Assembly: GCA_902478645.1 (NCBI GenBank)
Contig: CABSLV010000008.1
Location: 1-64,000 of the forward strand
Length of the DNA stretch: 64,000 nucleotides
Reading direction: 5' to 3'
From: an uncultured Flavobacteriales bacterium
GTDB taxonomy: Bacteria; Bacteroidota; Bacteroidia; Flavobacteriales; UBA1820
Position numbers and translations under genes: made by a program. Below are positions 42,068 through 53,552 of this stretch, piece after piece. Position 1 is the first letter of the stretch. Each line of letters begins with the position of its first letter. The notes under the pieces are model-generated. The model did not search any database and had not been told where the DNA came from. It worked only from the letters and a program-made list of their open reading frames with translations.

Positions 42068-42952
42068 ATGATCCGTCGCCTTTTCGTCGCCGCAGGGACC
42101 TTGCTCGTCCTTTCCCTGAGCGGAACGCTCTTCGGGCAAGCGGTAAACGATTCGCTCGTTTTCGCCCGGGCCTCGTGGGACACCCGTCCGCTGGCAGAAG
42201 GCGTGCAGTGGCGTCAGTACCATTTCAAGGGCAAGGAAAAGCTCTTTGGAGCCAACCAGTACGTCAGCCTGCTCGTAGTGGACCAAGGCACAGGAAAGTA
42301 TCGCTTTCAGGTAGCCATCGAACCGGGCAAGCGGCAACGCACCAGCCATGCAGCTGAAGAAGCCGGAGCCTTGGCCGCCATCAATGGTTCGTTTTACCAG
42401 ACGAAACCGCCGTATCTTCCGGTGGGCTTTCTCAAGGCCGGGGGGCGTATCCTCCAGGACAAGTTGCCCAGCGGGAGGTACGTGATGATCGACCGGGAAG
42501 GACGCCTTACGGTAGAGTGCACCGGCGAGGATCCCTCCTTGCGGGAAGAACCGGAGATCGTCTCGACCTACACGCCGATGCTCGTGCAGGAGGGAAAGCC
42601 GCTTTGCGGTACGGGCGATACGTATCGCGCGCCCCGCACGGCGGTGGGCGTCCGGGGCGATACAGTCCTGCTGCTGGTGGTGGACGGCCGTGCGGGGCGC
42701 TCCCGCGGGGTCTCGCTCGAAGAGACGGCCAAACTGATGCAGTGGCTGGGGGCGGAAGAGGCCTTGAACCTGGACGGGGGAGGCTCCTCTACCCTGTACA
42801 TCCGAGGCGAACGGGCTCATGGAGTGGTCAATCATCCCAGCGATGCGCTTCTGGGGTTTTCGCACCGGGGCGAACGGGCGGTGGGACATTCGATCCTTTT
42901 GCTGGAGAAAGGACCGGAAGAAGACAAAAAAGCAGAATCAACACAAAATTAA
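42068..42952 (+). CDS. Phosphodiester glycosidase (NAGPA domain), paralogue 2
   Basis: 294 residues with signal peptide (ending TLFGQA) and one NAGPA domain. It has the canonical 'GALAAINGSFYQTKPPY' motif, 'YRAPRTAVGVRGD' and 'ALNLDGGGSSTLYIRG', ending with 'NHPSDALLGFSHRGERAVGHSILL'. It lies 21 bases after paralogue 1 and 20 bases before paralogue 3, so all three are likely one transcript. By family, the enzyme should act in the periplasm on a sugar-phosphodiester; the actual polymer is unknown. A charged C-terminal tail follows the domain. Confidence 0.9.
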   Translation: MIRRLFVAAGTLLVLSLSGTLFGQAVNDSLVFARASWDTRPLAEGVQWRQYHFKGKEKLFGANQYVSLLVVDQGTGKYRFQVAIEPGKRQRTSHAAEEAGALAAINGSFYQTKPPYLPVGFLKAGGRILQDKLPSGRYVMIDREGRLTVECTGEDPSLREEPEIVSTYTPMLVQEGKPLCGTGDTYRAPRTAVGVRGDTVLLLVVDGRAGRSRGVSLEETAKLMQWLGAEEALNLDGGGSSTLYIRGERAHGVVNHPSDALLGFSHRGERAVGHSILLLEKGPEEDKKAESTQN

Positions 42953-42972
42953 TCTTATAAAAAACAAACATC

Positions 42973-43839
42973 ATGCTTAAAAAACGAATTACTCTTTCTT
43001 TGGCCCTGCTCGCCTTTTTTGCCGGAGGAGCCGCTGCACAGACCAACGACTCGCTGACCTTTGTCAATGCCAAGTGGAACAAGGAAAAAGTGGCCAAAGG
43101 CATCGAATGGTACCAGTACCACTTCACCGGGGAGGAAAAGCTCTTCGATGCAGAAGAGTTCGTCAATGTCATTGTCGTCGATCAGAAAAAAGCCAAACGC
43201 CGCTTTGCCCTCACCGCCCTCGAAGGAAAACTGCGCCGCACGAGCCAGGCAGCCCTCGATTCGGGAGCCATCGTGGCCATCAACGGTTCGTTTTACAATA
43301 CGCGCCCGCCGTACAATTCGGTGTGCTACCTCAAGATCAACGGCGAAGTTATCTTTGAGCGTTCGGGCAAGATGGGCGACCGCGATGGCGGCGCAGTCCT
43401 GATCGATGATCGGGGACGCGTCAGCGTCGAACAGGGCGACCCCGTCGATCTCCAATGGGTATCGGCCCGTACCGAACCTTCCATCATCGGCTCGGGTCCG
43501 ATGATGCTTCAGGACGGCCAACGGATCGACATGGGCACGGGGGCATTCGTTACCCTGCGCCATCCGCGCACGGCCATCGGCACTTCGGGCAACAAGGTGT
43601 ATCTGGTTACGGTGGACGGACGCTCCAAAGGCAATTCGCTGGGAGTGAACCTGAACGAACTGGCCAACATCCTCAAATGGCTCGGGGCGGAGAACGCCTT
43701 GAACCTCGACGGAGGCGGTTCGACCACGATGTACATCGAGGGACAGCCCGAGAACGGCATCGTCAACCGTCCGTGCGACAACCAGAAGTTCGACCGCCAG
43801 GGCGAACGCCGGGTGAGCAACTCCCTGCTGCTGCTCTGA
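42973..43839 (+). CDS. Phosphodiester glycosidase (NAGPA domain), paralogue 3
   Basis: 288 residues with signal peptide (ending GAAAQ) and a NAGPA domain with intact motifs: 'IVAINGSFYNTRPPY', 'LRHPRTAIGTSGN' and 'ALNLDGGGSTTMYIEG'. It is closest in motif sequence to paralogue 2. An insert (about residues 128-150, 'SGKMGDRDGGAVLIDDRGRVS') replaces the shorter loop of the others. It closes the nuclease-NAGPA cluster. A hairpin without T tract follows at 43896-43920. Confidence 0.9.
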   Translation: MLKKRITLSLALLAFFAGGAAAQTNDSLTFVNAKWNKEKVAKGIEWYQYHFTGEEKLFDAEEFVNVIVVDQKKAKRRFALTALEGKLRRTSQAALDSGAIVAINGSFYNTRPPYNSVCYLKINGEVIFERSGKMGDRDGGAVLIDDRGRVSVEQGDPVDLQWVSARTEPSIIGSGPMMLQDGQRIDMGTGAFVTLRHPRTAIGTSGNKVYLVTVDGRSKGNSLGVNLNELANILKWLGAENALNLDGGGSTTMYIEGQPENGIVNRPCDNQKFDRQGERRVSNSLLLL

Positions 43840-43895
43840 CCGTCCCGTACGGAAAAATGAATGTATTTTAACCGTTAAAACACAGTTACCAGAAC

Positions 43896-43920
43896 GCCGG
43901 GCTGCCGCAGGCAGCCCGGC
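43896..43920 (+). terminator. GC-rich hairpin after the NAGPA cluster (weak terminator)
   Basis: GCCGGGCTGC (43896-43905) pairs perfectly with GCAGCCCGGC (43911-43920) around a 5-base loop. No T run follows, so termination may be partial or factor-dependent. Confidence 0.4.
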
Positions 43921-43935
43921 TATACCGAAAAACAG

Positions 43936-44703
43936 ATGAGATACGCCATTTGCTCTCTTTCCGTCGTGCCTGTGCGCCGCGAACCTTCCGACGCATCGGA
44001 GATGACCACCCAGGCACTCTTCGGAGAGATATTCAAAGTTTTGGAACGCCGCGCCTCCTGGAGCCGCATCCGGCTTCACCACGACGGCTATGAAGGTTGG
44101 GTGAGCAACAAGCAATACCTCGAGATCCTGGCCGAACAGTACACCGCCCTGGCCAAGGAAAAACCCGTTTACTGCGCGCAGAGCGTAGCGGTGTGCAAGA
44201 GCGCCCAACAAGCCCTCCCGATCCTGATCGGATCGCGTCTGCCGGGGTTCGAAAACGGGACTTTTGTCCTGGGAGACCAGACCTACACATTCGAGGGGCA
44301 TACCGTTTCGGGGAAAAAACCCAAGAGCGAGATCGTCTGCGTAGCCCGGGGATTTCTCGGGGCGCCCTATTTATGGGGCGGGAGGTCTTTCTTCGGGATC
44401 GACTGTTCGGGATTTGTCCAGATGTGCTACCGTCTGTGCGGGCGGAGTCTGCCCCGCGACGCCAAGGATCAGGCGACGGGCGGAGAAGTTCTCTCCTTTG
44501 TCGAGGAAGCCGAAGAAGGCGACACGGCCTTTTTTGACAACGACCAGGGCGATATCGTGCACGTGGGTATCGTCCTGTCCGACCATCGGATCATCCATGC
44601 CAGCGGACAGGTGCGCATCGACACGCTGGACCAGACCGGTATATACAATGCACAGGTGGGACGCTATACCCACAAGCTCCGCCTGCTCAAACGGGAGAAA
44701 TAA
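43936..44703 (+). CDS. NlpC/P60 (C40) cell-wall peptidase with SH3-like domain
   Basis: 255 residues. The N-terminal 70 residues look like a bacterial SH3 domain ('VVPVRREPSDASEMTTQALFGE'), with a second, weaker SH3-like segment to about 130. The C-terminal domain has the catalytic Cys in FGIDCSGFVQMCYRLCG, His in DIVHVGIVLSD, and a third polar residue in IIHASGQVRID. These enzymes cut gamma-D-Glu-diamino-acid bonds in peptidoglycan or recycled muropeptides. No signal peptide is evident, suggesting a cytoplasmic muropeptide endopeptidase (YkfC type) rather than a secreted autolysin. Confidence 0.92.
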   Translation: MRYAICSLSVVPVRREPSDASEMTTQALFGEIFKVLERRASWSRIRLHHDGYEGWVSNKQYLEILAEQYTALAKEKPVYCAQSVAVCKSAQQALPILIGSRLPGFENGTFVLGDQTYTFEGHTVSGKKPKSEIVCVARGFLGAPYLWGGRSFFGIDCSGFVQMCYRLCGRSLPRDAKDQATGGEVLSFVEEAEEGDTAFFDNDQGDIVHVGIVLSDHRIIHASGQVRIDTLDQTGIYNAQVGRYTHKLRLLKREK

Positions 44704-44757
44704 CTCTCCCGGAATGTCCTTTGTGGGGAATATATTCATACCTAAAAACATGTAAAC

Positions 44758-45843
44758 ATGATGAAATCGACCTTACCCTTTTTGGCCTTGACGGGTTGTT
44801 CGTTACTGCTGTCCCCTTCGGCAGATGCCTGTACGGGAATCACCTTGAAGAGCAAAGACGGCGCGACCATCGTAGCCCGCACTATTGAATGGGGCGGCAG
44901 CGACCTGAACAGCCAGTACGTAGTCGTTCCGCGGGGATACACTCAGAGCTCGTTCGTTCCCGGAGGAACAAAAGACGGCATGACCTTTACCGCACGCTAC
45001 GGATTCGTGGGCATCGCTGTCGAACAGGAAGAATTTGTCGCCGAAGGGCTCAACGAAGCCGGACTGTCTGCCGGGCTGTTTTACTTTCCCCGTACGGGCC
45101 AATACAAAGACTATGTGCTTTCCGAAAAGGACAAGAGCATTTCCGACCTTCAGTTGGTATCCTGGATCCTGGGCGAATGCGCCACGGTAGACGAGGTGAA
45201 GGCTGCCCTGGAAAACGTACGGGTGATCGCCATCGACCCGCGCGCATCGACGGTACACTGGCGTTTTGCCGATACGAGCGGGCGTCAGATCGTCCTGGAG
45301 ATCATCGGCGGTGAAGTTCGTTTTTACGACAACCCCTTGGGCGTGCTGACCAATTCTCCGGAACTCTCCTGGCACCTGACCAACCTGAACAACTACGTCA
45401 ATCTCTTTCCCGGGTCGGCTCCCAGCCAGCGTTTGGGTGCGATCGAATTGACCTCCATGGGAGCCGGAAGCGGCTTTTTAGGGCTGCCGGGCGACATCAC
45501 CCCGCCTTCCCGTTTTGTCCGGGCTGCTTTCTATCAGGCTACCGCCCCGCAGCAGCCGACAGCCCTCAAAACGGTATTGCAGGCCCTTCAGATCCTCAAC
45601 AGTTTCGACATTCCGGTAGGCGTCGAGTTTGCCCAGGGACAGGTACCCTCCGATATCCCCAGCGCTACGCAATGGACCTCGGCTACCGACATGGGCAACC
45701 GGATGATCTATTTCCGCACGATGTACGACAGCACCATCCGCAGCATCGACTTGAACAAGATCGACTTTTCCCGGGTGAAATACCGTGCCGTAGCACTCGA
45801 TCCGGTCAAACAGCAGCCGGTTCAGGCTATCAAGATTCAATAA
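44758..45843 (+). CDS. Choloylglycine hydrolase family enzyme (bile salt hydrolase / penicillin V acylase-like)
   Basis: 361 residues. A signal peptide ends at Ala24, exposing Cys25 (CTGITLKSKDG) as the N-terminal nucleophile of this Ntn-hydrolase family. Conserved positions include Arg in VARTIEWG, Asn in LNEAGLSAGLFYF, Asn in VLTNSPELSWHLTNL and Arg in PPSRFVRAAF. Family members release amino acids from conjugated bile salts or cleave penicillin V. Secreted forms are common in gut Bacteroidales and usually act on taurine conjugates, but sequence alone does not settle BSH versus PVA. It stands alone, 54 bases after the NlpC/P60 gene. Confidence 0.9.
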   Translation: MMKSTLPFLALTGCSLLLSPSADACTGITLKSKDGATIVARTIEWGGSDLNSQYVVVPRGYTQSSFVPGGTKDGMTFTARYGFVGIAVEQEEFVAEGLNEAGLSAGLFYFPRTGQYKDYVLSEKDKSISDLQLVSWILGECATVDEVKAALENVRVIAIDPRASTVHWRFADTSGRQIVLEIIGGEVRFYDNPLGVLTNSPELSWHLTNLNNYVNLFPGSAPSQRLGAIELTSMGAGSGFLGLPGDITPPSRFVRAAFYQATAPQQPTALKTVLQALQILNSFDIPVGVEFAQGQVPSDIPSATQWTSATDMGNRMIYFRTMYDSTIRSIDLNKIDFSRVKYRAVALDPVKQQPVQAIKIQ

Positions 45844-45939
45844 TATTTCCCCGTAGTTTTCCTTCCACGCCCCTACCCGAGCGGGAAAACTTGTGGATAA
45901 CTCCCGGGAGGGAACACTGAAAGTAAACGAAAGAGAACC

Positions 45940-45947
45940 TATCTTTG
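45940..45947 (+). promoter_or_regulatory. -7 promoter box upstream of tdk
   Basis: TATCTTTG ends 3 bases before a strong terminator-like hairpin (45951-45983) and 60 bases before the tdk ATG. Transcripts from it would begin within the 5' arm of the hairpin. Confidence 0.55.
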
Positions 45948-45950
45948 CAG

Positions 45951-45983
45951 GGCGGGTGCGGGAAAATCCCGCACCCGCCTTTT
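45951..45983 (+). terminator. Strong terminator-type hairpin between BSH-like gene and tdk
   Basis: GGCGGGTGCGGGA (45951-45963) pairs perfectly with TCCCGCACCCGCC (45967-45979) around AAA, followed by TTTT. It looks like the terminator of the BSH-like gene, but a promoter box lies just before it and none after. Confidence 0.8.
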
Positions 45984-46007
45984 CCATAGCTTAAGACTGA
46001 AGGAGAT

Positions 46008-46628
46008 ATGTTTCTGGAAAACACCGTCAATCATTCCGAATACAGCGGATGGATCGAAGTGATCTGCGGCTCGATGTTTTCGGGCAAGACCGAAGAACTC
46101 ATCCGCCGGCTCAAACGCGCCCGGATCGCCCGCCAGCGGGTCGAGATCTTCAAACCGGCCATCGACACCCGGTACGACGAGCAGATGGTCGTCTCCCACG
46201 ACCGCAACGAGATCATCTCCACCCCGGTGAGCCATTCGAGTGAAATCCTGCTGCGCGCCACCGATGTGGACGTGGTGGGAGTGGACGAAGCCCAGTTTTT
46301 CGACGAAGGCATCGTGGAGGTTTGCAACACGTTGGCCAACAGTGGCATTCGCGTGATCGTCGCCGGACTGGACATGGATTACCTCGGGCGGCCGTTCGGA
46401 CCGATGCCCTTCCTGATGGCCACCGCCGAATACGTCACCAAAGTCCATGCCGTCTGCACCCGCACGGGCAATCTGGCCCACTATACGCACCGCCTTACCC
46501 GGAACGACTCGCTGGTGCTCCTGGGCGAGACGCACGACTACGAACCCCTCTCCCGCAAAGCCTATTTCCAAGCCCGCAAGGCCGAAGAGCAGGAAGAACA
46601 AAAACAAAAAACCGCCCATGAAAAATAA
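46008..46628 (+). CDS. tdk: Thymidine kinase
   Basis: 206 residues of the type II (TK1-like) family, salvaging thymidine to dTMP. P-loop ICGSMFSGKTEELIRRLKR at about residues 19-37, Walker B VVGVDEAQFFD with the catalytic Glu, and the lasso segment 'VIVAGLDMDYLGRPFGPMP'. The zinc-binding region is reduced: 'VCTRTGNLAHYTHR' keeps one Cys where E. coli-type TKs have CxxC. The C-terminal KAEEQEEQKQK tail is low complexity. It overlaps the start of folB by 11 bases. Confidence 0.96.
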   Translation: MFLENTVNHSEYSGWIEVICGSMFSGKTEELIRRLKRARIARQRVEIFKPAIDTRYDEQMVVSHDRNEIISTPVSHSSEILLRATDVDVVGVDEAQFFDEGIVEVCNTLANSGIRVIVAGLDMDYLGRPFGPMPFLMATAEYVTKVHAVCTRTGNLAHYTHRLTRNDSLVLLGETHDYEPLSRKAYFQARKAEEQEEQKQKTAHEK

Positions 46629-46974
46629 GATCCGTCTCGAAGGCCTGCGCACCTACGCCTTTCACGGCTGCCTCCCATCCGAAGCACTCACCGGAGCCAT
46701 GTACAGCACCGACGTGGAAGTGGAAACCGACTTTTTACAGGCAGCCCGTACGGACGAGCTCTGCGCCGGCACCATCGACTACGGACAGATCGCCCGGATC
46801 GTCCGCCGGGAAATGGCCCAACGGGCCCGCCTGATCGAGAACGTCGCCCTGCGCATTCACCAAGCCATCCACCGCGAATTTCCCCAAGCGGAAAAAGTAT
46901 GCGTGCGCGTGAGCAAACTGGCACCTCCGGTAGAAGGGGCGGCCGAGCGGGCGACGGTCGAGATAGCCGATTGA
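46618..46974 (+). CDS. folB: Dihydroneopterin aldolase
   Basis: 118 residues, typical size. FolB makes 6-hydroxymethyl-dihydropterin in folate synthesis. 'RLEGLRTYAFHGCLPSEA' (with the family's Tyr/His-Gly motif), 'GTIDYGQIARIV', 'LIENVALRIHQAI' and the late 'VRVSKLAPPVEGAAERATVEI' match the family in order. ATG 46618 is inside tdk, giving an 11-base overlap and probable translational coupling. Confidence 0.95.
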   Translation: MKNKIRLEGLRTYAFHGCLPSEALTGAMYSTDVEVETDFLQAARTDELCAGTIDYGQIARIVRREMAQRARLIENVALRIHQAIHREFPQAEKVCVRVSKLAPPVEGAAERATVEIAD

Positions 46975-47054
46975 AGGGATGCTCTTTCGGCGCAAATGCC
47001 GAAAGTTTTGCCACACTTTTGATTGTTTGAAAAAGCCCCGGATCGTGCCCGTCC

Positions 47055-47087
47055 AAAAAAGCAAAACGCCCGAAGAGGGCGTTTTGC
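47055..47087. terminator. Terminator between folB and the convergent hypothetical gene
   Basis: GCAAAACGCCC (47061-47071) pairs perfectly with GGGCGTTTTGC (47077-47087), loop GAAGA. On the minus strand a T6 run follows (A run 47055-47060); on the plus strand the TTTT is inside the stem. Confidence 0.8.
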
Positions 47088-47204
47088 AAACTCCTCGGAA
47101 GGTATGGGATCGATTGGGTTTTGTGTTCCTTCCAAGAGAGTTTTGGAAAAACCAGAGGAGTTATTTTCAGAAAACAGGGGCGATAAAGAATGCTTTTCCG
47201 AAAG

Positions 47205-47636
47205 TCATTCCTGCCGGGAAGGAGGCATTTTCACCCGATACGTCCCCAAAGGCATCCCATCCAAACGGATTTCGATCCGGATGGCATCTTTCCGGTACTT
47301 TTCGATGGATTCCAGAGGAATATCCGGCAGATGGAATACATAGCTTGTCCGATAAGTGTCTTTCGCTTCTTTTCCTTTTATTTCCATTTTCCCTCGGGCG
47401 ATCGACTGCTGCAGCCCGGGGCAAATCAATATGTACTCCAAGCGATGTAACCGATCAATATCCCCGAAGGACGATACCCCGAAACGCACTGAGAGAACAC
47501 ACTTTTGTGGCGATCTTTCTCGGACACATGCATGCAAATCCTCCAAACGGATACGCTCACGAATCGATAAATTCCACAAAACACCCATCACCGCCGTAAC
47601 AGCAGTTAGTGTGCAACAAAGGACAAATATCCTCAT
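47205..47636 (-). CDS. Hypothetical membrane-anchored protein
   Basis: 143 residues that I do not recognise. The first 22 residues are hydrophobic (FVLCCTLTAVTAVMGVLWNL), a membrane anchor or uncleaved signal. The rest is a basic soluble domain with no familiar motif. The frame ends 117 bases before a terminator with a minus-strand T tract, which supports expression. An overlapping plus-strand frame (46979-47599) has no protein character. Base composition is somewhat lower in G+C than the neighbours, which could mean recent acquisition. Confidence 0.5.
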   Translation of the reverse strand: MRIFVLCCTLTAVTAVMGVLWNLSIRERIRLEDLHACVRERSPQKCVLSVRFGVSSFGDIDRLHRLEYILICPGLQQSIARGKMEIKGKEAKDTYRTSYVFHLPDIPLESIEKYRKDAIRIEIRLDGMPLGTYRVKMPPSRQE

Positions 47637-47685
47637 GGTTTTTTCGGTCCCTTCCGGCCGCCCGACGAAGAGGAAAAGTTCGGAT

Positions 47686-47716
47686 AAAAAAAGAAGCGGG
47701 CGACCGCCTACTTCTT
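47686..47716 (-). terminator. Terminator of the candidate 6S RNA
   Basis: AAGAAG (47691-47696) pairs with CTTCTT (47711-47716) with an inner GGC/GCC stem and GACC-type loop, followed on the minus strand by T7. Confidence 0.8.
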
Positions 47717-47866
47717 GTCAGGTGTCGCCAAACCCCTATACATACGCAGACAGCCACCCACCTATGACGATGGATGGTCTTGGTCTGTGCCCCGTATGCA
47801 GTTATAAAGTTGGCGACTTTAACAAGAAAAGGCACTTCTTTGTGTCAGTAAATAACCTCGAAAGGT
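47686..47866 (-). ncRNA. ssrS: Structured non-coding RNA, candidate 6S RNA
   Basis: About 180 bases on the minus strand, bounded by a TAnnTTTG box (47872-47879) and a rho-independent terminator with T7 (47686-47716). The sequence folds into a short 5' hairpin and then one long interrupted rod. Arms GTCGCCAA and TTGGCGAC pair, as do GCATACG and CGTATGT. GCACAGACC pairs with GGCTGTCTGC, leaving unpaired bulges between. Size, rod shape and stand-alone promoter fit 6S RNA, which binds RNA polymerase; Bacteroidales carry a divergent 6S of this size. Identification is by structure, not by a conserved sequence I can quote. It lies upstream of the hypothetical gene and downstream of metF. Confidence 0.6.
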
Positions 47867-47871
47867 TATGA

Positions 47872-47879
47872 CAAAGGTA
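47872..47879 (-). promoter_or_regulatory. -7 promoter box of the candidate 6S RNA
   Basis: Minus strand TACCTTTG (plus CAAAGGTA). No open reading frame of note follows. Confidence 0.65.
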
Positions 47880-48056
47880 ACGGAAATTTTCGTTCCGCAC
47901 GCATCGACTTATTTTTTCTGATAAATTTTTTCCTCTTAACAAAGATTAAAAGATATTTCTCCCTCTTCATTGCAAGCGTACAAAAGCGAAAAACGCAAAG
48001 ACTTTGCCTTACGAGCCGAGCAGTTTCAGTCTTGCAAAAAGAAAAATAAGAGACGT

Positions 48057-49007
48057 TCAGAATACGGCCTTCACCACTGCTTCTACGTTGTCCGGGCGGC
48101 TCATCGTGTAGAAATGGAGCGCCGGTACCCCTTGACGGATCAATTCCCGGCACTGCCCGATAGCCCATTCGATGCCGATACGGCGCACGGCCGCGTTGTC
48201 TGCAGCCGAGGCCACGGCCCGGGAGAGTTCCTCGGGAATGTTCACCCCGAACACCTGCGGGAGCAGGGAGAGTTGCGCCTTGGTCGAGAAGGGTTTGATC
48301 CCGGCCACGATGGGCACCTCGATCCCCTCCCGGCGGCAACGGGATACGAAGTCGAAGTATTTGGCGTTGTCGAAAAACATCTGGGTTACGATGTAATGCG
48401 CCCCCGCATCCACTTTTTGTTTCAAGTATTCGATGTCTGTCTGCAAGTTCGGCGCTTCGGCGTGTTTTTCGGGATAACCCGCCACGCCGATGCAGAAATC
48501 GGTCGGGGCCGGATGCTCCACTTCGCCCGAAAGGTATTCGCCCCGGTTCATTCCCGCTATCTGCGCCACCAGTTCACTGGCGTGGAGGTGTCCGCCGGGA
48601 TGCGGACGGAAAGTATGCTCGCCGCGTACGTTGTCGCCCCGCAGAGCCAGCACGTTGTCGATACCCAGGAAATTCATCTCGATCAGGGCGTCTTCGGTCT
48701 CGTCGGCCGAAAAACCGCCGCAGATCAGGTGCGGGACCACGTCGATCCCGTATCGGGCGGCGATAGCCGCCGAAATACCCACCGTACCGGGACGCTTGCG
48801 GACGACGCGGCGTTCGAGGAGTCCCCCCTCGCGTTCGATGAACTTGACCTCCTCGCGGTGGTACGTAATGTTGATATAGGCCGGCTGGTAGGCCCCCAGG
48901 ACATCCACCGTGCGGTAAATGGAAGATATGTTTTCCCCCTTCAACGGAGGCAGCAGTTCGAAGGCAAAGAGCGTCTGCCCTTTCCGGAATTTATCGGTTA
49001 CTTTCAT
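48057..49007 (-). CDS. metF: Methylenetetrahydrofolate reductase
   Basis: 316 residues. MetF reduces methylene-THF to methyl-THF, the methyl donor used by MetH. Catalytic Glu lies in FAFELLPPLKG near residue 18, FAD-binding features in 'ALRGDNVRG' and 'IGVAGYPEKHAEAP', and 'YIVTQMFFDNAKYFDFV' carries the conserved FFD. The gene is divergent from metH, so the two steps of methionine regeneration share one control region of about 106 bases. A near-box (CATCTTTG, minus, 49028-49035) lies upstream. Confidence 0.97.
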   Translation of the reverse strand: MKVTDKFRKGQTLFAFELLPPLKGENISSIYRTVDVLGAYQPAYINITYHREEVKFIEREGGLLERRVVRKRPGTVGISAAIAARYGIDVVPHLICGGFSADETEDALIEMNFLGIDNVLALRGDNVRGEHTFRPHPGGHLHASELVAQIAGMNRGEYLSGEVEHPAPTDFCIGVAGYPEKHAEAPNLQTDIEYLKQKVDAGAHYIVTQMFFDNAKYFDFVSRCRREGIEVPIVAGIKPFSTKAQLSLLPQVFGVNIPEELSRAVASAADNAAVRRIGIEWAIGQCRELIRQGVPALHFYTMSRPDNVEAVVKAVF

Positions 49008-49099
49008 CTTTTTTCCTTTTCAATCTGCAAAGATGCTATTTTTTTGCCGATATACCATCGCCCGCCGGCGTTTTATTGCCGCATTTCCCGCAAATGCCG

Positions 49100-49107
49100 T
49101 ACCTTTG
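49100..49107 (+). promoter_or_regulatory. -7 promoter box immediately before metH
   Basis: TACCTTTG ends only 6 bases before the metH ATG at 49114, which would place the transcription start at or within a base or two of the start codon. Confidence 0.65.
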
Positions 49108-49113
49108 CCCGAT

Positions 49114-52635
<3,522 letters not shown>

Positions 52636-52663
52636 GGCTCCCATCGAAAAAAACTGCCGACCG

Positions 52664-53428
52664 ATGAAAAGAAAAAGAGAAACGCTGCCCACAGAACCGC
52701 CCGCCCGACGTGCCGAAGCCTTGCTCGTACGCCTGAAGTCGATGGCCGACCCGGTGGCCCGGGAAGGGATGGCTCGCTTCGGCATCCGTACGGAAAATGC
52801 GCTGGGTATCTCGGTCAAAGGACTGCGTGCGGTGGCCAAGGAAACCGGAAAAGACACCGAAACGGCACTGGAACTGCTCCGCACACCCTTCCACGAAGCC
52901 CATCTGCTGGCGTTCTTTCTCCTGCGGGCGGAGGAACTCTCGGGCGAGCAACTGGACGAGATAGCAGGCGGACTCGATTCGTGGGATACGTGCGACCAGT
53001 TCTGCGGGGAGATCGCCACCCATCCCTTGGCCGTACAAAAGGTGTTCCGATGGAGCGCCGACCCGAGGGAATACGTCCGCCGCGCCGGGTTTTCCCTGGC
53101 GGCGCGCATGGCAGTGCGCGGGAAAGCCCTGCCTGACGAGATCTTCCAAGCCATCCTTCCCCTGGCCGAACACTACGGGGACGACCCGCGCCCGATGGTG
53201 AGCAAGGCCATCGACTGGGCGGTGCGGCAGATCGGGAAACGATCGACCTTCCTGCATCCCTACGCCCTTTCGCTGGCGGAAAAGATGACCGCCTCGCCCC
53301 AGAAGTCCATTCGCCGCATCGGACGCGTATCCCTTCGGGAACTTTCCAGTCCCAAGGTGATCGCCCGTCTGAAACCCCACTCCGTGTGGCCCGAAGAGGG
53401 CGTGGTCGACCTGCCGGGATATTGTTGA
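52664..53428 (+). CDS. DNA alkylation repair protein (AlkD-like HEAT repeats)
   Basis: 254 residues. All-helical HEAT-like repeats, as in AlkD glycosylases that remove bulky cationic alkylated bases without base flipping. Conserved elements include 'GISVKGLRAVAKE', 'SWDTCDQFCG' (cf. the family's WDxxD), 'YVRRAGFSLAARMAV' and 'DPRPMVSKAIDWAVRQIGKR'. The KRKRE N-terminus is basic. Members of this superfamily also include non-enzymatic proteins, so activity is inferred. It lies 28 bases after metH in the same direction. Confidence 0.87.
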   Translation: MKRKRETLPTEPPARRAEALLVRLKSMADPVAREGMARFGIRTENALGISVKGLRAVAKETGKDTETALELLRTPFHEAHLLAFFLLRAEELSGEQLDEIAGGLDSWDTCDQFCGEIATHPLAVQKVFRWSADPREYVRRAGFSLAARMAVRGKALPDEIFQAILPLAEHYGDDPRPMVSKAIDWAVRQIGKRSTFLHPYALSLAEKMTASPQKSIRRIGRVSLRELSSPKVIARLKPHSVWPEEGVVDLPGYC

Positions 53429-53552
53429 GTTTTTTCCCTCCCCGGCCAAAGGACAAAGGCGGAGAAAAACTTGTCATTCTCCTTTCCTTCCTCTCCCAAA
53501 AGGGAGGATAAGTCGTGAAAAGACAAAAAGAAAGTTGCAGAGAGGGGCTGTT

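Larger units (their letters stand above)
47637..48056. other. Intergenic region containing a candidate 6S RNA
   Basis: 420 bases without a protein gene. It holds a structured RNA with promoter and terminator (47686-47879, minus). The remaining 47880-48056 is AT-rich with no further gene that I can support. Confidence 0.6.

Noticed and set aside
43936..44703. NlpC/P60 protein as a secreted autolysin
   Set aside because: No signal peptide or lipobox is visible, so a cytoplasmic muropeptide-recycling role is more likely.
46979..47599. A 206-residue plus-strand frame opposite the hypothetical gene
   Set aside because: It starts right after folB and passes through a strong terminator. Composition is irregular, and the minus-strand frame has a more natural N-terminal anchor.
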